NCBI GenBank assembly: GCA_029209985.1
Contig: JARGNZ010000002.1
Coordinates: forward strand, 1 to 64,000
Direction: 5' to 3'
From: Parvibaculaceae bacterium
GTDB taxonomy: Bacteria > Pseudomonadota > Alphaproteobacteria > Parvibaculales > Parvibaculaceae
DNA length: 64,000 nucleotides
The notes beneath the pieces were generated by a model. It searched no databases and had not been told where the DNA came from. It was given only the letters and a program-made list of their open reading frames with translations. Position numbers and translations under genes: made by a program. Below, piece after piece: positions 1 to 7,359 of this stretch (the first letter of the stretch is position 1; each line of letters begins with the position of its first letter).

Positions 1-31
1 AAAGGCACGCAGCATTCTGTGTGCCTTTTTT
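1..31 (+). terminator. Intrinsic terminator of an upstream gene
   Basis: A 12-base stem (1-12 pairs with 17-28, one G-U wobble at 9/20) closes a 4-base CATT loop and runs into six T's at 26-31. This is a textbook Rho-independent terminator on the plus strand. It must end a gene lying left of the window. Confidence 0.85.
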
Positions 32-60
32 GACTCACTTACACCGCGATGCTGAATTGG

Positions 61-76
61 TTAGCAAAAGGTTAAC
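61..76 (+). promoter_or_regulatory. Possible CtrA binding site upstream of the PAS_5 gene
   Basis: The bases read TTAG, seven bases, TTAAC. This matches the alphaproteobacterial CtrA consensus TTAA-N7-TTAAC with one mismatch. It lies about 100 bases before the PAS_5 start codon, a plausible promoter distance. One short match is weak evidence. Confidence 0.35.
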
Positions 77-174
77 GAAACTCTTGCCAACAATCGAATC
101 GGTGCCGCATAGTCACTTTACGAGGTGATTCGTTTTGAACGAATAGTGATTGAATTTGGTGTAGGGAGAAGGGT

Positions 175-834
175 GTGTCAGTTGAGAAGGGCCAAAGAGA
201 AATAGGCCAGTTTCCGGCGGGCCAGCAACCGAGTAACGGGCCACAGGCATCCGCTGAGCAGGGCCTGACCTCCGGGGATAGACCAAATTCCAGTGGGACG
301 CGAAATTCTATTGAACACGCCGACGCGTTTAAGGCGCAACTTGTGACCGCTGAACAACGCCAACTTTTTGAATATTGGGATGCACGATGTGTTGGGGAGG
401 CGTTGCCGAAGCGCGCCGACATCGATCCCATCGATTTTCCCCGCCTGCTCCCCTCGATTAGCCTATTGGAAGTGGAAAACGCAGGCCAGCCGCAGGCCGA
501 GCACAGAGTAAAGGTGCGTCTGGCCGGAACACGACTGCGCGACATGTATGGCCGCGAAACCACCGGGCTTTACCTTGACGAATTTCTGCCCCCCCAAAGT
601 GATAGCTATTGGACGGCAGCTTTTACCCGCGTGATTTCCCAAGGCAAACCCGCCCAAGGTGTATTATCACTAGAAGACTTGGGACAGCTCGGCACATTTC
701 AGTTTTGGTTGCGCTTGCCGCTAGTCGATGCGGAGGGAAACATTGCAATGGTGCTAGGACTTGATACGCTTCTGGTCTCCGAGAAAGCACGGGTTGCTGT
801 GCGCAATACATCGTTGGAATCTTTGATTGCGTGA
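175..834 (+). CDS. PAS_5 (PF07310) domain protein
   Basis: A 219-aa soluble protein. The first 60 residues are polar and low in complexity. From about residue 60 it matches the alphaproteobacterial PAS_5 family: EYWDA at 66-70, the R-ADIDP motif at 80-85, 'FPRLLPSISLLEVE', then an R-(V/L)-AGT strand and 'YGRETTGLYLDE'. Members are stand-alone sensory PAS folds with no attached output domain, and their ligand is generally unknown. GTG start 175 follows AGGGAGAAGG. A CtrA-like site lies upstream. The function beyond the fold is unknown. Confidence 0.85.
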   Translation: MSVEKGQREIGQFPAGQQPSNGPQASAEQGLTSGDRPNSSGTRNSIEHADAFKAQLVTAEQRQLFEYWDARCVGEALPKRADIDPIDFPRLLPSISLLEVENAGQPQAEHRVKVRLAGTRLRDMYGRETTGLYLDEFLPPQSDSYWTAAFTRVISQGKPAQGVLSLEDLGQLGTFQFWLRLPLVDAEGNIAMVLGLDTLLVSEKARVAVRNTSLESLIA

Positions 835-947
835 TGTGCTGGCGTAAGCGCCTTTCTCAACCGCAGAACATCTATGAGATGAGCGCGGAGCGCGACATGC
901 ACGGTACAGCACGGAGGTGCGCTGTACGAAGGGATGGGAGACTTCTA

Positions 948-1448
948 ATGAAAAACAATAATACCCTGAGAACAAGATCCGAACAGCAGCCCAAATCAAT
1001 CAAAGCACGGATGCAGGGCGCGCTGTTGGCGGGTCTGTTGGCGCTGGTGGGAACGCAATCTGCCCATGCGGTGGAGGCTAAGTTTGTCGGCGGGGACCAA
1101 GAAATTGGCCTGCACGAACGGGCGTCTTTCCCCGTGCAAACCAGCACCAGCCAAACCAGTGAATTTACGGCATGGTGTGAGATATCCTCACTGGGTGGGT
1201 CTGCCACCGTCATGTTTGACGGGGAAGGCTATGTCCCATTGTCTGATCCCAACGTGGGCGACATGATTATGCTAAACGGCGGTGAAACCCGACGGTTTGA
1301 ACTTGCAGGAACTTTTGCAGCGGGCGGGCAAGGCGAAGTGGCCTTCTATTTTGCCAACATTCCAGCAGGTTTCTGTTTCCCTGGGCAGCAATGCGCCAAG
1401 GTTGAGGATGGTGGTGAAAAAGTGCTCGTGAAATGTGGCGCACACTAA
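948..1448 (+). CDS. Small secreted protein, unrecognised family
   Basis: A 166-aa protein from ATG 948, which follows GGGAGA. An in-frame ATG at 831 overlaps the PAS gene stop but would add 39 residues in front of the signal peptide, so I reject it. Residues about 20-43 form a basic then hydrophobic segment ending 'AHA', a typical Sec signal peptide. The mature part is rich in Gly and beta-prone residues and has four Cys (one early, three near the end), probably in disulfides. Its last 16 bases overlap the start of the next gene, so the two are likely translated together. No family recognised. Confidence 0.7.
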   Translation: MKNNNTLRTRSEQQPKSIKARMQGALLAGLLALVGTQSAHAVEAKFVGGDQEIGLHERASFPVQTSTSQTSEFTAWCEISSLGGSATVMFDGEGYVPLSDPNVGDMIMLNGGETRRFELAGTFAAGGQGEVAFYFANIPAGFCFPGQQCAKVEDGGEKVLVKCGAH

Positions 1449-3613
1449 CGGAGCTGTTTAAGGCGCGCTGGGGAGCGCGCAACTCCCACTCCGAGGGCCC
1501 CGCATCAGGTCCGGGTGAGGAGGACGCCAGTACGCAGGGGCGCACACGCTTCTTGAAACAGACATTTGTCTATGCAGGGTTAGCAGGCATCACGCTGGCG
1601 ATTTCAATTGTGTTGATATTGATCGCTGGCTCCTACGTGCCTGCGCTCTCGCCGTATCAATCAACGGCTGTGCAGGGGTTCAGCTCGCCTGCAACTCAAC
1701 GCCTTGACGCAAGGTTAGAAGCAGCTTTGGCAACCGCTGATCAACTGGCGCAGGTGAATAACGAAATCTTGCAATCGTGCGATATATGCCTTGGTGTCTC
1801 TGACACGAGAGTTTATTTGGGCAAAGAAGCCGCAAGGCTGATGAGGCGCATTCGCCGCTTGGAAGGGCGGCTGTTTGAGGAACGCAAGGCAGGGCTCTCC
1901 CGGTCGGGCCGTGACCCCGCCGACTTGCCAGAACAGGTAGTACGGTTGGAAGGGCAATTGGTGTCCGCGCGTAAAGCAGCCGGGCTGGCGATCAGTGGCC
2001 TACGTTTTTTCACGACCGCATCAGAAGACTGCATTGACCAAGGCCTATGCCAAAAAGGGCCCCGGGAAAAAGCAGCCTCTCTCACACAAATAAATTGCGA
2101 ACAAGATGGCCCCAGCCTGCAAGCCGCCGCCGCCCGTTTAATCGCGGTGGGCGATAGCGTGAGTGCCGAAATGGCGACATGCCAAGAGCTTGCCTGTGTG
2201 GAAATGTCGTGCGGGAATGCGGGTAAACTAGATGCCGATTTGCAGGTGGCTGGGCGTGCATTGGATGTTTTGATGAGCAGCGTTGCCGCGCCCAAAACAA
2301 ATCCTCTGGAAGAAATCAGAAATAGAGAACAGCGCGCCGCCTTGGATGCTGTTGCATTACACGCCGCCAATGAATGGCGGGATTTGCTCCCCGTGGTGCT
2401 GAGGCGGGTGGAGGATGTGGATACGTGGCGCATTGTCAGCGGGCGTTTGGCCGTGCTGTCCGATCACTTGCGCACATCAGCGTCTGAAACAGACTTTTCC
2501 GCCAACGCCAACCCAGATTCAGATCGGGAAGAGACGTCTGCAGAGACAGAGGCGCAGGCTGGTGAGGCGGTGCCGCATTGGCGCATGTCCATTTTGGCCA
2601 TGAAGTTGGAGCAAGCCGCTGTTCAGGCCGAATTGATGTCGGTGGGGAAAACAGAGCCGGAACTATTCGTTGCGCAACTGGCCGGACTTGAATTGCATCT
2701 GGCCCGGTTGCGTAAAGGCCTACACCCTCAACCTGATACAGAGAGTGCCCCGTCCAACGCGGACCAACAGGCAGCCCAGCTGTCGAACCAAGGCTCAACG
2801 CTGGCCTGCGGATTAAAGCGTCTTGCCTATGCTCGTATTGTGTTGGAAGAAGCCCGCGTCCGCTTGGAACGATGTAGCACCCGCGCGGCCTGTCCGGCCC
2901 CTGAGGTGATAACGGGGGGCGCATTACGAGCGGTGCAGGCACCCGTCGATGCATATGAGGCATTAAGCCAAGGCTTGCCGTTAACACCCGCACGCTCGCT
3001 GGAGGTGGCAACACGCGAAGCCACAGCTCTGGATTTGAAATTAGGTACCGGCGTATTCCGGGCAGGCGAAGTGATCCAAATTCCAGAAACCATGCAAGGC
3101 AATCGATGCCTGTGGAGCGATGGACAGCTGGCCTTGCGGGGGCCAGATCAACGGGTGCGCAGCTACCAACTAAAGGGACGCCCCACCAGCCCCGTGTTGT
3201 TTGAAGCGCCGACAACCCCGGGCGACTACATGCTGGTCGCCACATCATCGCCCGAAGGCGGCAGTAAAACACTCGCAGAGGTGCCCTTGCATGTGGAGGC
3301 CATGCCAGCGGGATGCACTGGGTTTACAGGACGTTGGAACACAGATGTTGGGGTGTTGCATTTGATGGAGAGGGGCGGGTCGGTTACAGGCACATATCGG
3401 CAAAATGAATATGCCCGCGCCGGATTTTTTATCGGCAAAAAACAAGGGGCGATGGTCGAAGGGATTTGGCTTTCAGAACTTGGGGCGGGAAAAACAAAAC
3501 TGGTGCTTGCCAGAAATGGACGAAGCTTTTCTGGCACATGGTCCGCACATCTCAAAACAAATAGAGGCGGGCAATGGAATGGACGCTGTATTGCCCCGGT
3601 GATTGAGCGTTAA
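1433..3613 (+). CDS. Large membrane-anchored periplasmic protein with cysteine hairpins, unrecognised
   Basis: 726 aa. A short cytoplasmic N-terminus is followed by one transmembrane helix at about 43-66, then a long periplasmic region. That region alternates long amphipathic helices with short cysteine turns: C-D-I-C, C-I-D-Q-G-L-C, C-Q-E-L-A-C with a further S-C, and C-S-T-R-A-A-C. This looks like repeated helical hairpins pinned by disulfides. A middle stretch (about 350-385) is acidic and disordered. The last 110 residues are beta-rich ('FTGRWNTDVGVLHLMERGG'), like a small lipocalin-type barrel. ATG 1433 lies inside the preceding secreted-protein gene, suggesting coupled translation. No family recognised. 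Confidence 0.7.
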   Translation: MWRTLTELFKARWGARNSHSEGPASGPGEEDASTQGRTRFLKQTFVYAGLAGITLAISIVLILIAGSYVPALSPYQSTAVQGFSSPATQRLDARLEAALATADQLAQVNNEILQSCDICLGVSDTRVYLGKEAARLMRRIRRLEGRLFEERKAGLSRSGRDPADLPEQVVRLEGQLVSARKAAGLAISGLRFFTTASEDCIDQGLCQKGPREKAASLTQINCEQDGPSLQAAAARLIAVGDSVSAEMATCQELACVEMSCGNAGKLDADLQVAGRALDVLMSSVAAPKTNPLEEIRNREQRAALDAVALHAANEWRDLLPVVLRRVEDVDTWRIVSGRLAVLSDHLRTSASETDFSANANPDSDREETSAETEAQAGEAVPHWRMSILAMKLEQAAVQAELMSVGKTEPELFVAQLAGLELHLARLRKGLHPQPDTESAPSNADQQAAQLSNQGSTLACGLKRLAYARIVLEEARVRLERCSTRAACPAPEVITGGALRAVQAPVDAYEALSQGLPLTPARSLEVATREATALDLKLGTGVFRAGEVIQIPETMQGNRCLWSDGQLALRGPDQRVRSYQLKGRPTSPVLFEAPTTPGDYMLVATSSPEGGSKTLAEVPLHVEAMPAGCTGFTGRWNTDVGVLHLMERGGSVTGTYRQNEYARAGFFIGKKQGAMVEGIWLSELGAGKTKLVLARNGRSFSGTWSAHLKTNRGGQWNGRCIAPVIER

Positions 3614-3897
3614 GGGCTGGTCTGTTTCAAATCCAACACATATCCACAGGCCCGCCGTCGCAAAACATACCGCTGGGCGCGTAGCATCAAAATGCGTTGA
3701 GGCGTATATAGGCTCGGCATGGTCTTTTTGACAGTCGCCGCCCATGCGATGCGGCGCTCTAAGGTCTCAATGGTTTCTGTGGTTTCTATAACTTTTTCTG
3801 TGTGCCGATAGTGATGTGCAAAGAAAGTCATGCTCTGTTTTGCCTGCCGGAAACAGGCGCGCGCAAAAGCGCGGTCAATGTCGTCATATGCGGTCAT
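3610..3897 (-). CDS. Short basic protein, uncertain
   Basis: A 95-aa reading if translation starts at the ATG at 3897. It is arginine-rich in its C-terminal half, with 'LERRIAWAATVKKTMPSLYTP' and a run of R/K residues near the end. The open frame extends upstream to 4068, overlapping the 3' end of the XRE gene by 80 bases. I see no good Shine-Dalgarno for the 3897 start. The stop overlaps the end of the 726-aa protein gene by 4 bases. It fills an otherwise empty gap, so it may be real, but no family is recognised. Confidence 0.4.
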   Translation of the reverse strand: MTAYDDIDRAFARACFRQAKQSMTFFAHHYRHTEKVIETTETIETLERRIAWAATVKKTMPSLYTPQRILMLRAQRYVLRRRACGYVLDLKQTSP

Positions 3898-3988
3898 TGA
3901 TAGAGGGTAAGAGAGATAATCCGCACGGGTATAATGTGCGCATGAAATGACACCGCCCCTTCGCCATTGCCCAATTTTACGGAAGGGC

Positions 3989-4576
3989 TTACCCCTCATT
4001 GGCCGCGCGGATGCTGAAAACCAAAACGCCGACCCAATCAAAGTGGCTAAACGGAAAGAATGACGCATAGGGGGTGCTATCTTCCAATGTGAGAATTTCG
4101 TCTTTTATGGCGATCAATTTGCGAAGCCATATGGCGCCCGTGGGAGCGCGGAATAAACAATCCTTCCCAATCAAAAGTCTGAGTTGTTCGTAGGGCACAA
4201 GCCGCGCGACGACAAAGTCGTTCGCTTTATAAGGACCAAGGTCCACGGATAATCGAGCACCTAACGTATTTTCAAAAAGCAATTGAAGTGGCGCAAAGGC
4301 GTGAGGCGAGGCGGCATGGTTTTGTACAATGCCTGTGTCATCAAAAACACCCAAATGCGGCACATGAACAATGTGATTGGGCGTTATGAGCAGGTCGCCC
4401 GGCGAGATGCCAAGAGCGTTCCCCAAACGCTCCACCCATCTGGTCGATAGGGTCATATCTGTTGTTTCAAGTCTGGAAATAGTGGCGGCAGTTGATCCAA
4501 CCAAACGCGCTAGCTGGGCTTGTGTCAGCCCTTTGGATTTCCGTACTTGCCGAATTCTATTGTTCAGCTTTGTCAT
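3989..4576 (-). CDS. XRE-family regulator with a degenerate S24-like C-terminal domain
   Basis: 195 aa. Residues about 5-62 are a Cro/C1-type helix-turn-helix ('RIRQVRKSKGLTQAQLARLVG', 'ISRLE'). The C-terminal half has the beta-rich pattern of LexA/C1-like S24 domains ('DFVVARLV', 'LLIGKDCLFRAPTG'). I cannot find the Ser-Lys catalytic pair, so self-cleavage is unlikely and the domain may dimerise or bind a ligand. The start is set by GGGGGAAAAG before ATG 4576. It is divergent from the DnaA-like gene across a 140-base gap that could hold its operator. Confidence 0.8.
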   Translation of the reverse strand: MTKLNNRIRQVRKSKGLTQAQLARLVGSTAATISRLETTDMTLSTRWVERLGNALGISPGDLLITPNHIVHVPHLGVFDDTGIVQNHAASPHAFAPLQLLFENTLGARLSVDLGPYKANDFVVARLVPYEQLRLLIGKDCLFRAPTGAIWLRKLIAIKDEILTLEDSTPYASFFPFSHFDWVGVLVFSIRAANEG

Positions 4577-4716
4577 TTCTTTTCCCCCATCTCATGCCTC
4601 CCTCCAATCAAGTTATCCCCGCAATGTACGGAATATGTAATTTTTGACCTATTAAGTAAACTGCCGGTATCGCCATGGCGAGCAGAGGTAGTGGTCCAAA
4701 TAGATGGGAGTGCTGA

Positions 4717-5139
4717 ATGCTTTTAGAGAAAATGACGATCAGAGGTGATCAAAATCCGTTAGGGCATCTATCAAAATTACCAAGTTCACGGCCCCAGAAT
4801 ATGGAATGGGAAAACATCGCGCGGGTGTCGCGCACCACTGAGGCGGTGGCGCAGGTGTTTGATATTTCGATCTCCGAAATTATGGCATTGACCCGACGCC
4901 GCGCCAACGTCGCTTTTGCACGGCAGAATGCAATGTACTTATGTCATGTCGCATTCGGTATGAGCTTTGCCGATATTGGGCGGTATTTTGGGCGGGATCG
5001 CACAACGGTTTCTCATGCGTGTCGGCTGATTGAGGATGCCCGCGATCTTGCTTCTTTGGATGTGATGCTGGATCGGTTGGAGTTCTCTTTGAAGGCAGAG
5101 TTGGATATCGCAGATATTTGTCGCCGTCCTACACATTAA
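4717..5139 (+). CDS. DnaA C-terminal-domain (Bac_DnaA_C) protein
   Basis: 140 aa. Residues about 35-120 match domain IV of DnaA, the DnaA-box binding helix-turn-helix: 'VAQVFDISISEIMALTRRR', then 'ARQNAMYLCH', and the signature helix 'IGRYFGRDRTTVSHAC'. It lacks the AAA+ ATPase domain, so it is not the initiator itself. It probably binds DnaA boxes as a regulator or competitor. GGGAG sits 6 bases before ATG 4717. The DUF6456 gene follows 11 bases after the stop, and this pairing recurs in Hyphomicrobiales. Confidence 0.88.
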   Translation: MLLEKMTIRGDQNPLGHLSKLPSSRPQNMEWENIARVSRTTEAVAQVFDISISEIMALTRRRANVAFARQNAMYLCHVAFGMSFADIGRYFGRDRTTVSHACRLIEDARDLASLDVMLDRLEFSLKAELDIADICRRPTH

Positions 5140-5150
5140 ATGAGGTGAAC

Positions 5151-5939
5151 GTGAAAATAGCCCACGGAGAACTGACCCGAGAAGCCAAACGAATTTTCCG
5201 ACGACTTGCCGAGCCGGGTACTTATCTATCGCCCCTAGGGGAGAAAAAATATGGTCTGTTTGTCCCTCGCAACCGAGGACGCAAACCGGTGATGAAAGTA
5301 GAAGAAAGTCTGGTTGACGCATTTTGTCAGAAAGATTGGTTGAAGGTTTATTTGCCTACGGATGAATTTCAAGCGCCGCAAGCTGAAAGCTATCAATTAT
5401 CAGAGGTGGGTTTGGCATGGTGGCGCAGGCAGGCGGCTGAAGTTGGTGCGATGCCGTTTCAACGACAGCATCAAGATATCGCAAGCGTGGCAGGAGGAAA
5501 GGGCAGAGTGAACCACGGGGAAAGTCCGCTGGCGTGGTTACATCACCGAAAAGGCAAAGACGGAAAAGCATTTCTAAGTGATGCCGAGTTTGATGCGGGG
5601 GAGCAGTTCCGTATTGATTTTACGAAAGCCCAGTTAGGCCCCTCTCTCACAGCCAATTGGGAGGCCCAAGCAAGGGGGCGGACAAAGCGAGCGTCTGCTG
5701 GAGGTTTAGCATTGGACGCCACTCATACGGCCTTGATGGCGCGTAAGAGATTTGACCAGGCCAAGGACGCAGTAGGGCCGGGGCTACAAGACATTCTGGT
5801 CGATGTGTGTTGTCACTTGCAGAGATTGGAGGGCGTAGAGAAAACCATGTGCTGGCCTCAACGGTCGGGCAAAGTGGTGTTGAAAATCGCTTTAGATCGG
5901 CTGGCCCACCACTACCGAATGACAAGATCAGAAAACTAG
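5151..5939 (+). CDS. DUF6456 domain protein
   Basis: 262 aa from GTG 5151, which has GAGG five bases upstream. An ATG at 5118 lies inside the preceding gene and has no ribosome site. The DUF6456 core is at about residues 120-205: 'ESPLAWLHHRKGKDGKAFLSD', 'FDAGEQFRIDFTKAQLGP', 'ANWEA'. The N-terminal third looks like a winged-helix region ('LTREAKRIFRRLAEPGTYL'). The family has no established function. Its repeated association with a DnaA-like DNA-binding protein suggests a DNA-linked role. The stop shares the tetranucleotide CTAG with the stop of sufE on the other strand. Confidence 0.85.
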   Translation: MKIAHGELTREAKRIFRRLAEPGTYLSPLGEKKYGLFVPRNRGRKPVMKVEESLVDAFCQKDWLKVYLPTDEFQAPQAESYQLSEVGLAWWRRQAAEVGAMPFQRQHQDIASVAGGKGRVNHGESPLAWLHHRKGKDGKAFLSDAEFDAGEQFRIDFTKAQLGPSLTANWEAQARGRTKRASAGGLALDATHTALMARKRFDQAKDAVGPGLQDILVDVCCHLQRLEGVEKTMCWPQRSGKVVLKIALDRLAHHYRMTRSEN

Positions 5940-6358
5940 ACTTGCGCCGCAGCCGCAGCGGCATCTGCTCTAATGCGCCCGACCATAGAAAACAGGCCAT
6001 TGGATCTTTGCGGGCTAAGGTGTTCGTTCAACCCAAACTGAGCAAATATCTCACGAGGTTCGATGGCCAAAATTTCAGATACAGATTTGCCCGAATACAA
6101 CACCAGAAGGATGGCGATTAAGCCACGTACAATATGCGCGTCTGAATCCCCTCGAAACGTGAGGCTCGTTTCTGAATCTGATTTGTCGAGTGCCGTGACA
6201 AGCCAAACCTGACTGGTGCAGCCCAAAACTTTTGTCTCATCGGTACGTTCATCGTCAGTCAATGGATCAAGCTTTTTGCCCAATTCGATGACATAGCGAT
6301 ACCTGTCTTCCCAATCGTCGAGAAAAGAGAAATCTTCAATCAGTTCTTGAATTGACAT
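5936..6358 (-). CDS. sufE: SufE family Fe-S cluster assembly sulfur acceptor
   Basis: 140 aa from ATG 6358; the open frame extends 17 codons further without support. SufE takes persulfide sulfur from the cysteine desulfurase SufS and passes it to the SufBCD scaffold in the cytoplasm. The acceptor cysteine is Cys47 in 'KVLGCTSQVW'. The N-terminal 'FLDDWEDRYRYVIELGKKL' and the 'SEILAIEP' helix are family hallmarks. No suf partner lies nearby; solitary sufE genes are common in Alphaproteobacteria. Confidence 0.93.
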   Translation of the reverse strand: MSIQELIEDFSFLDDWEDRYRYVIELGKKLDPLTDDERTDETKVLGCTSQVWLVTALDKSDSETSLTFRGDSDAHIVRGLIAILLVLYSGKSVSEILAIEPREIFAQFGLNEHLSPQRSNGLFSMVGRIRADAAAAAAQV

Positions 6359-6480
6359 GTACCCAATCCCTTGTCGCCGTAAGTCAGGGAGGGGCGCTGC
6401 ATCCTGCACAGAGCGGTGCGACCCCCGTTATGGGTATGACATAACGGGAGAACGGCGAAAGAACAAGGTCTTGCAGGGCG

Positions 6481-6523
6481 TAAAAATGACGGTCCGCGTA
6501 GTTAAAAGAAGGCGCGGACCGTC
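6481..6523 (-). terminator. Intrinsic terminator of the DUF5330 gene
   Basis: A perfect 11-bp inverted repeat (6488-6498 with 6513-6523, 14-base loop) is followed on the minus strand by ATTTTTA. It lies 41 bases past the stop of the DUF5330 gene at 6564. It separates that gene from sufE, which must therefore have its own promoter between 6359 and 6487. Confidence 0.8.
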
Positions 6524-6563
6524 CCAAGGCGTGCTGTCGTATAACGCCCGGAATGAGGAGGGG

Positions 6564-7010
6564 CTACCCGCGCGCGTTACTGGGGCGCTGCAGGGGAATG
6601 CCGATGTGATCGTTTTGAGCGCGCGAGCTGCTCGGATTGAAGAAAGGTTTGTTTGAAAGGCCGTCTTCGGCATGAGCGCTCTGGTCGGCGAGGTTATTTA
6701 CAGCCCAATCCAACGCAATACCGCCATAATGCACCGTGTTATCTAGCATGTGCGCAAAGCTGGTGGATGCGGTTTTGCAGGTATCTGGATTGCGGCCACA
6801 AAAACCGGCGATATCCTCAGCGGAGGAGAGCGCAGCTGAAAAAAGCGCGCCCGTATCAGGTGCTGGTGCACTTGCATAGTGATCGCTCGAAAGCGGGGAG
6901 CCTGAAGCTTCTTGGTCCGCAATTCTGGAACGACCATCCAGCCCACTCGCAATCTGCGGTAGAACAAATGCGGCCAATACTAGCCAAAATGTAGCTCGGA
7001 TAAGAAACAT
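6564..7010 (-). CDS. DUF5330 domain protein, exported
   Basis: 148 aa. The N-terminus 'MFLIRATFWLVLAAFVLP' is a hydrophobic signal or anchor. The DUF5330 core follows at about 55-105: 'SAAEDIAGFCGRNPDTCKTA' style text, with two Cys seven residues apart, then 'FAHMLDNTVHYG'. The family is restricted to Alphaproteobacteria and its function is unknown. An AT-rich stretch lies upstream and probably contains its promoter. Confidence 0.75.
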   Translation of the reverse strand: MFLIRATFWLVLAAFVLPQIASGLDGRSRIADQEASGSPLSSDHYASAPAPDTGALFSAALSSAEDIAGFCGRNPDTCKTASTSFAHMLDNTVHYGGIALDWAVNNLADQSAHAEDGLSNKPFFNPSSSRAQNDHIGIPLQRPSNARG

Positions 7011-7300
7011 GCGACGCGCCTCGATAGTTTATGCACCCTGACAAGCTAACCGGAGAAGCTCACAGGACGGGAAGGAAGAAGGTCCTTCTTTATGCAAATA
7101 AACATAGAGTTTATCTTTTTACATGCTCCTAAATTTTCATGTAAAAATTTATGTAGTTGGAATATTTCTAAGTATAGAAAAGTATATGTAAAATATATAC
7201 AAATTGTATATGAATTTATTTCAACTAAAATATAAAATTGATACAAATTTGATTTAATTTGAATCTATGAGCCAAGATAATCGGGCAGGCAAACACAGGA
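7011..7300. other. AT-rich intergenic island
   Basis: Between the DUF5330 start (7010) and the terminator at 7301 lies about 290 bases without a credible gene. From roughly 7075 to 7265 the sequence is strikingly AT-rich, with many A/T runs and TATA-like words, unlike the surrounding DNA. The 66-codon minus-strand frame inside it (7046-7246) has the I/Y/F/K/N-rich makeup expected of translated AT-rich noise. It may act as an upstream promoter element or a site for an AT-binding nucleoid protein. Confidence 0.6.
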
Positions 7301-7330
7301 AACAAAAGAGCGCACCAACGGGCGCGCTCT
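7301..7330 (-). terminator. Intrinsic terminator of the 394-aa lipoprotein gene
   Basis: A 10-bp stem (7307-7316 with 7321-7330, one mismatch or wobble) has a 4-base loop. On the minus strand it is followed by TTTGTT. It lies 30 bases beyond the lipoprotein stop at 7360. Confidence 0.8.
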
Positions 7331-7359
7331 ATCGAGTTTCTTCAAAGTCTGCTTGGTCT

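Noticed and set aside
1813-3272. Long minus-strand open frames of 206 and 278 codons
   Set aside because: They are antisense shadows of the 726-aa gene. Their composition is Arg/Ser/Pro-rich and unlike a folded protein.
6357-6656. 99-codon plus-strand frame
   Set aside because: It runs through the terminator hairpin of DUF5330 and over the sufE promoter region. Composition is basic and repetitive, with no ribosome site.
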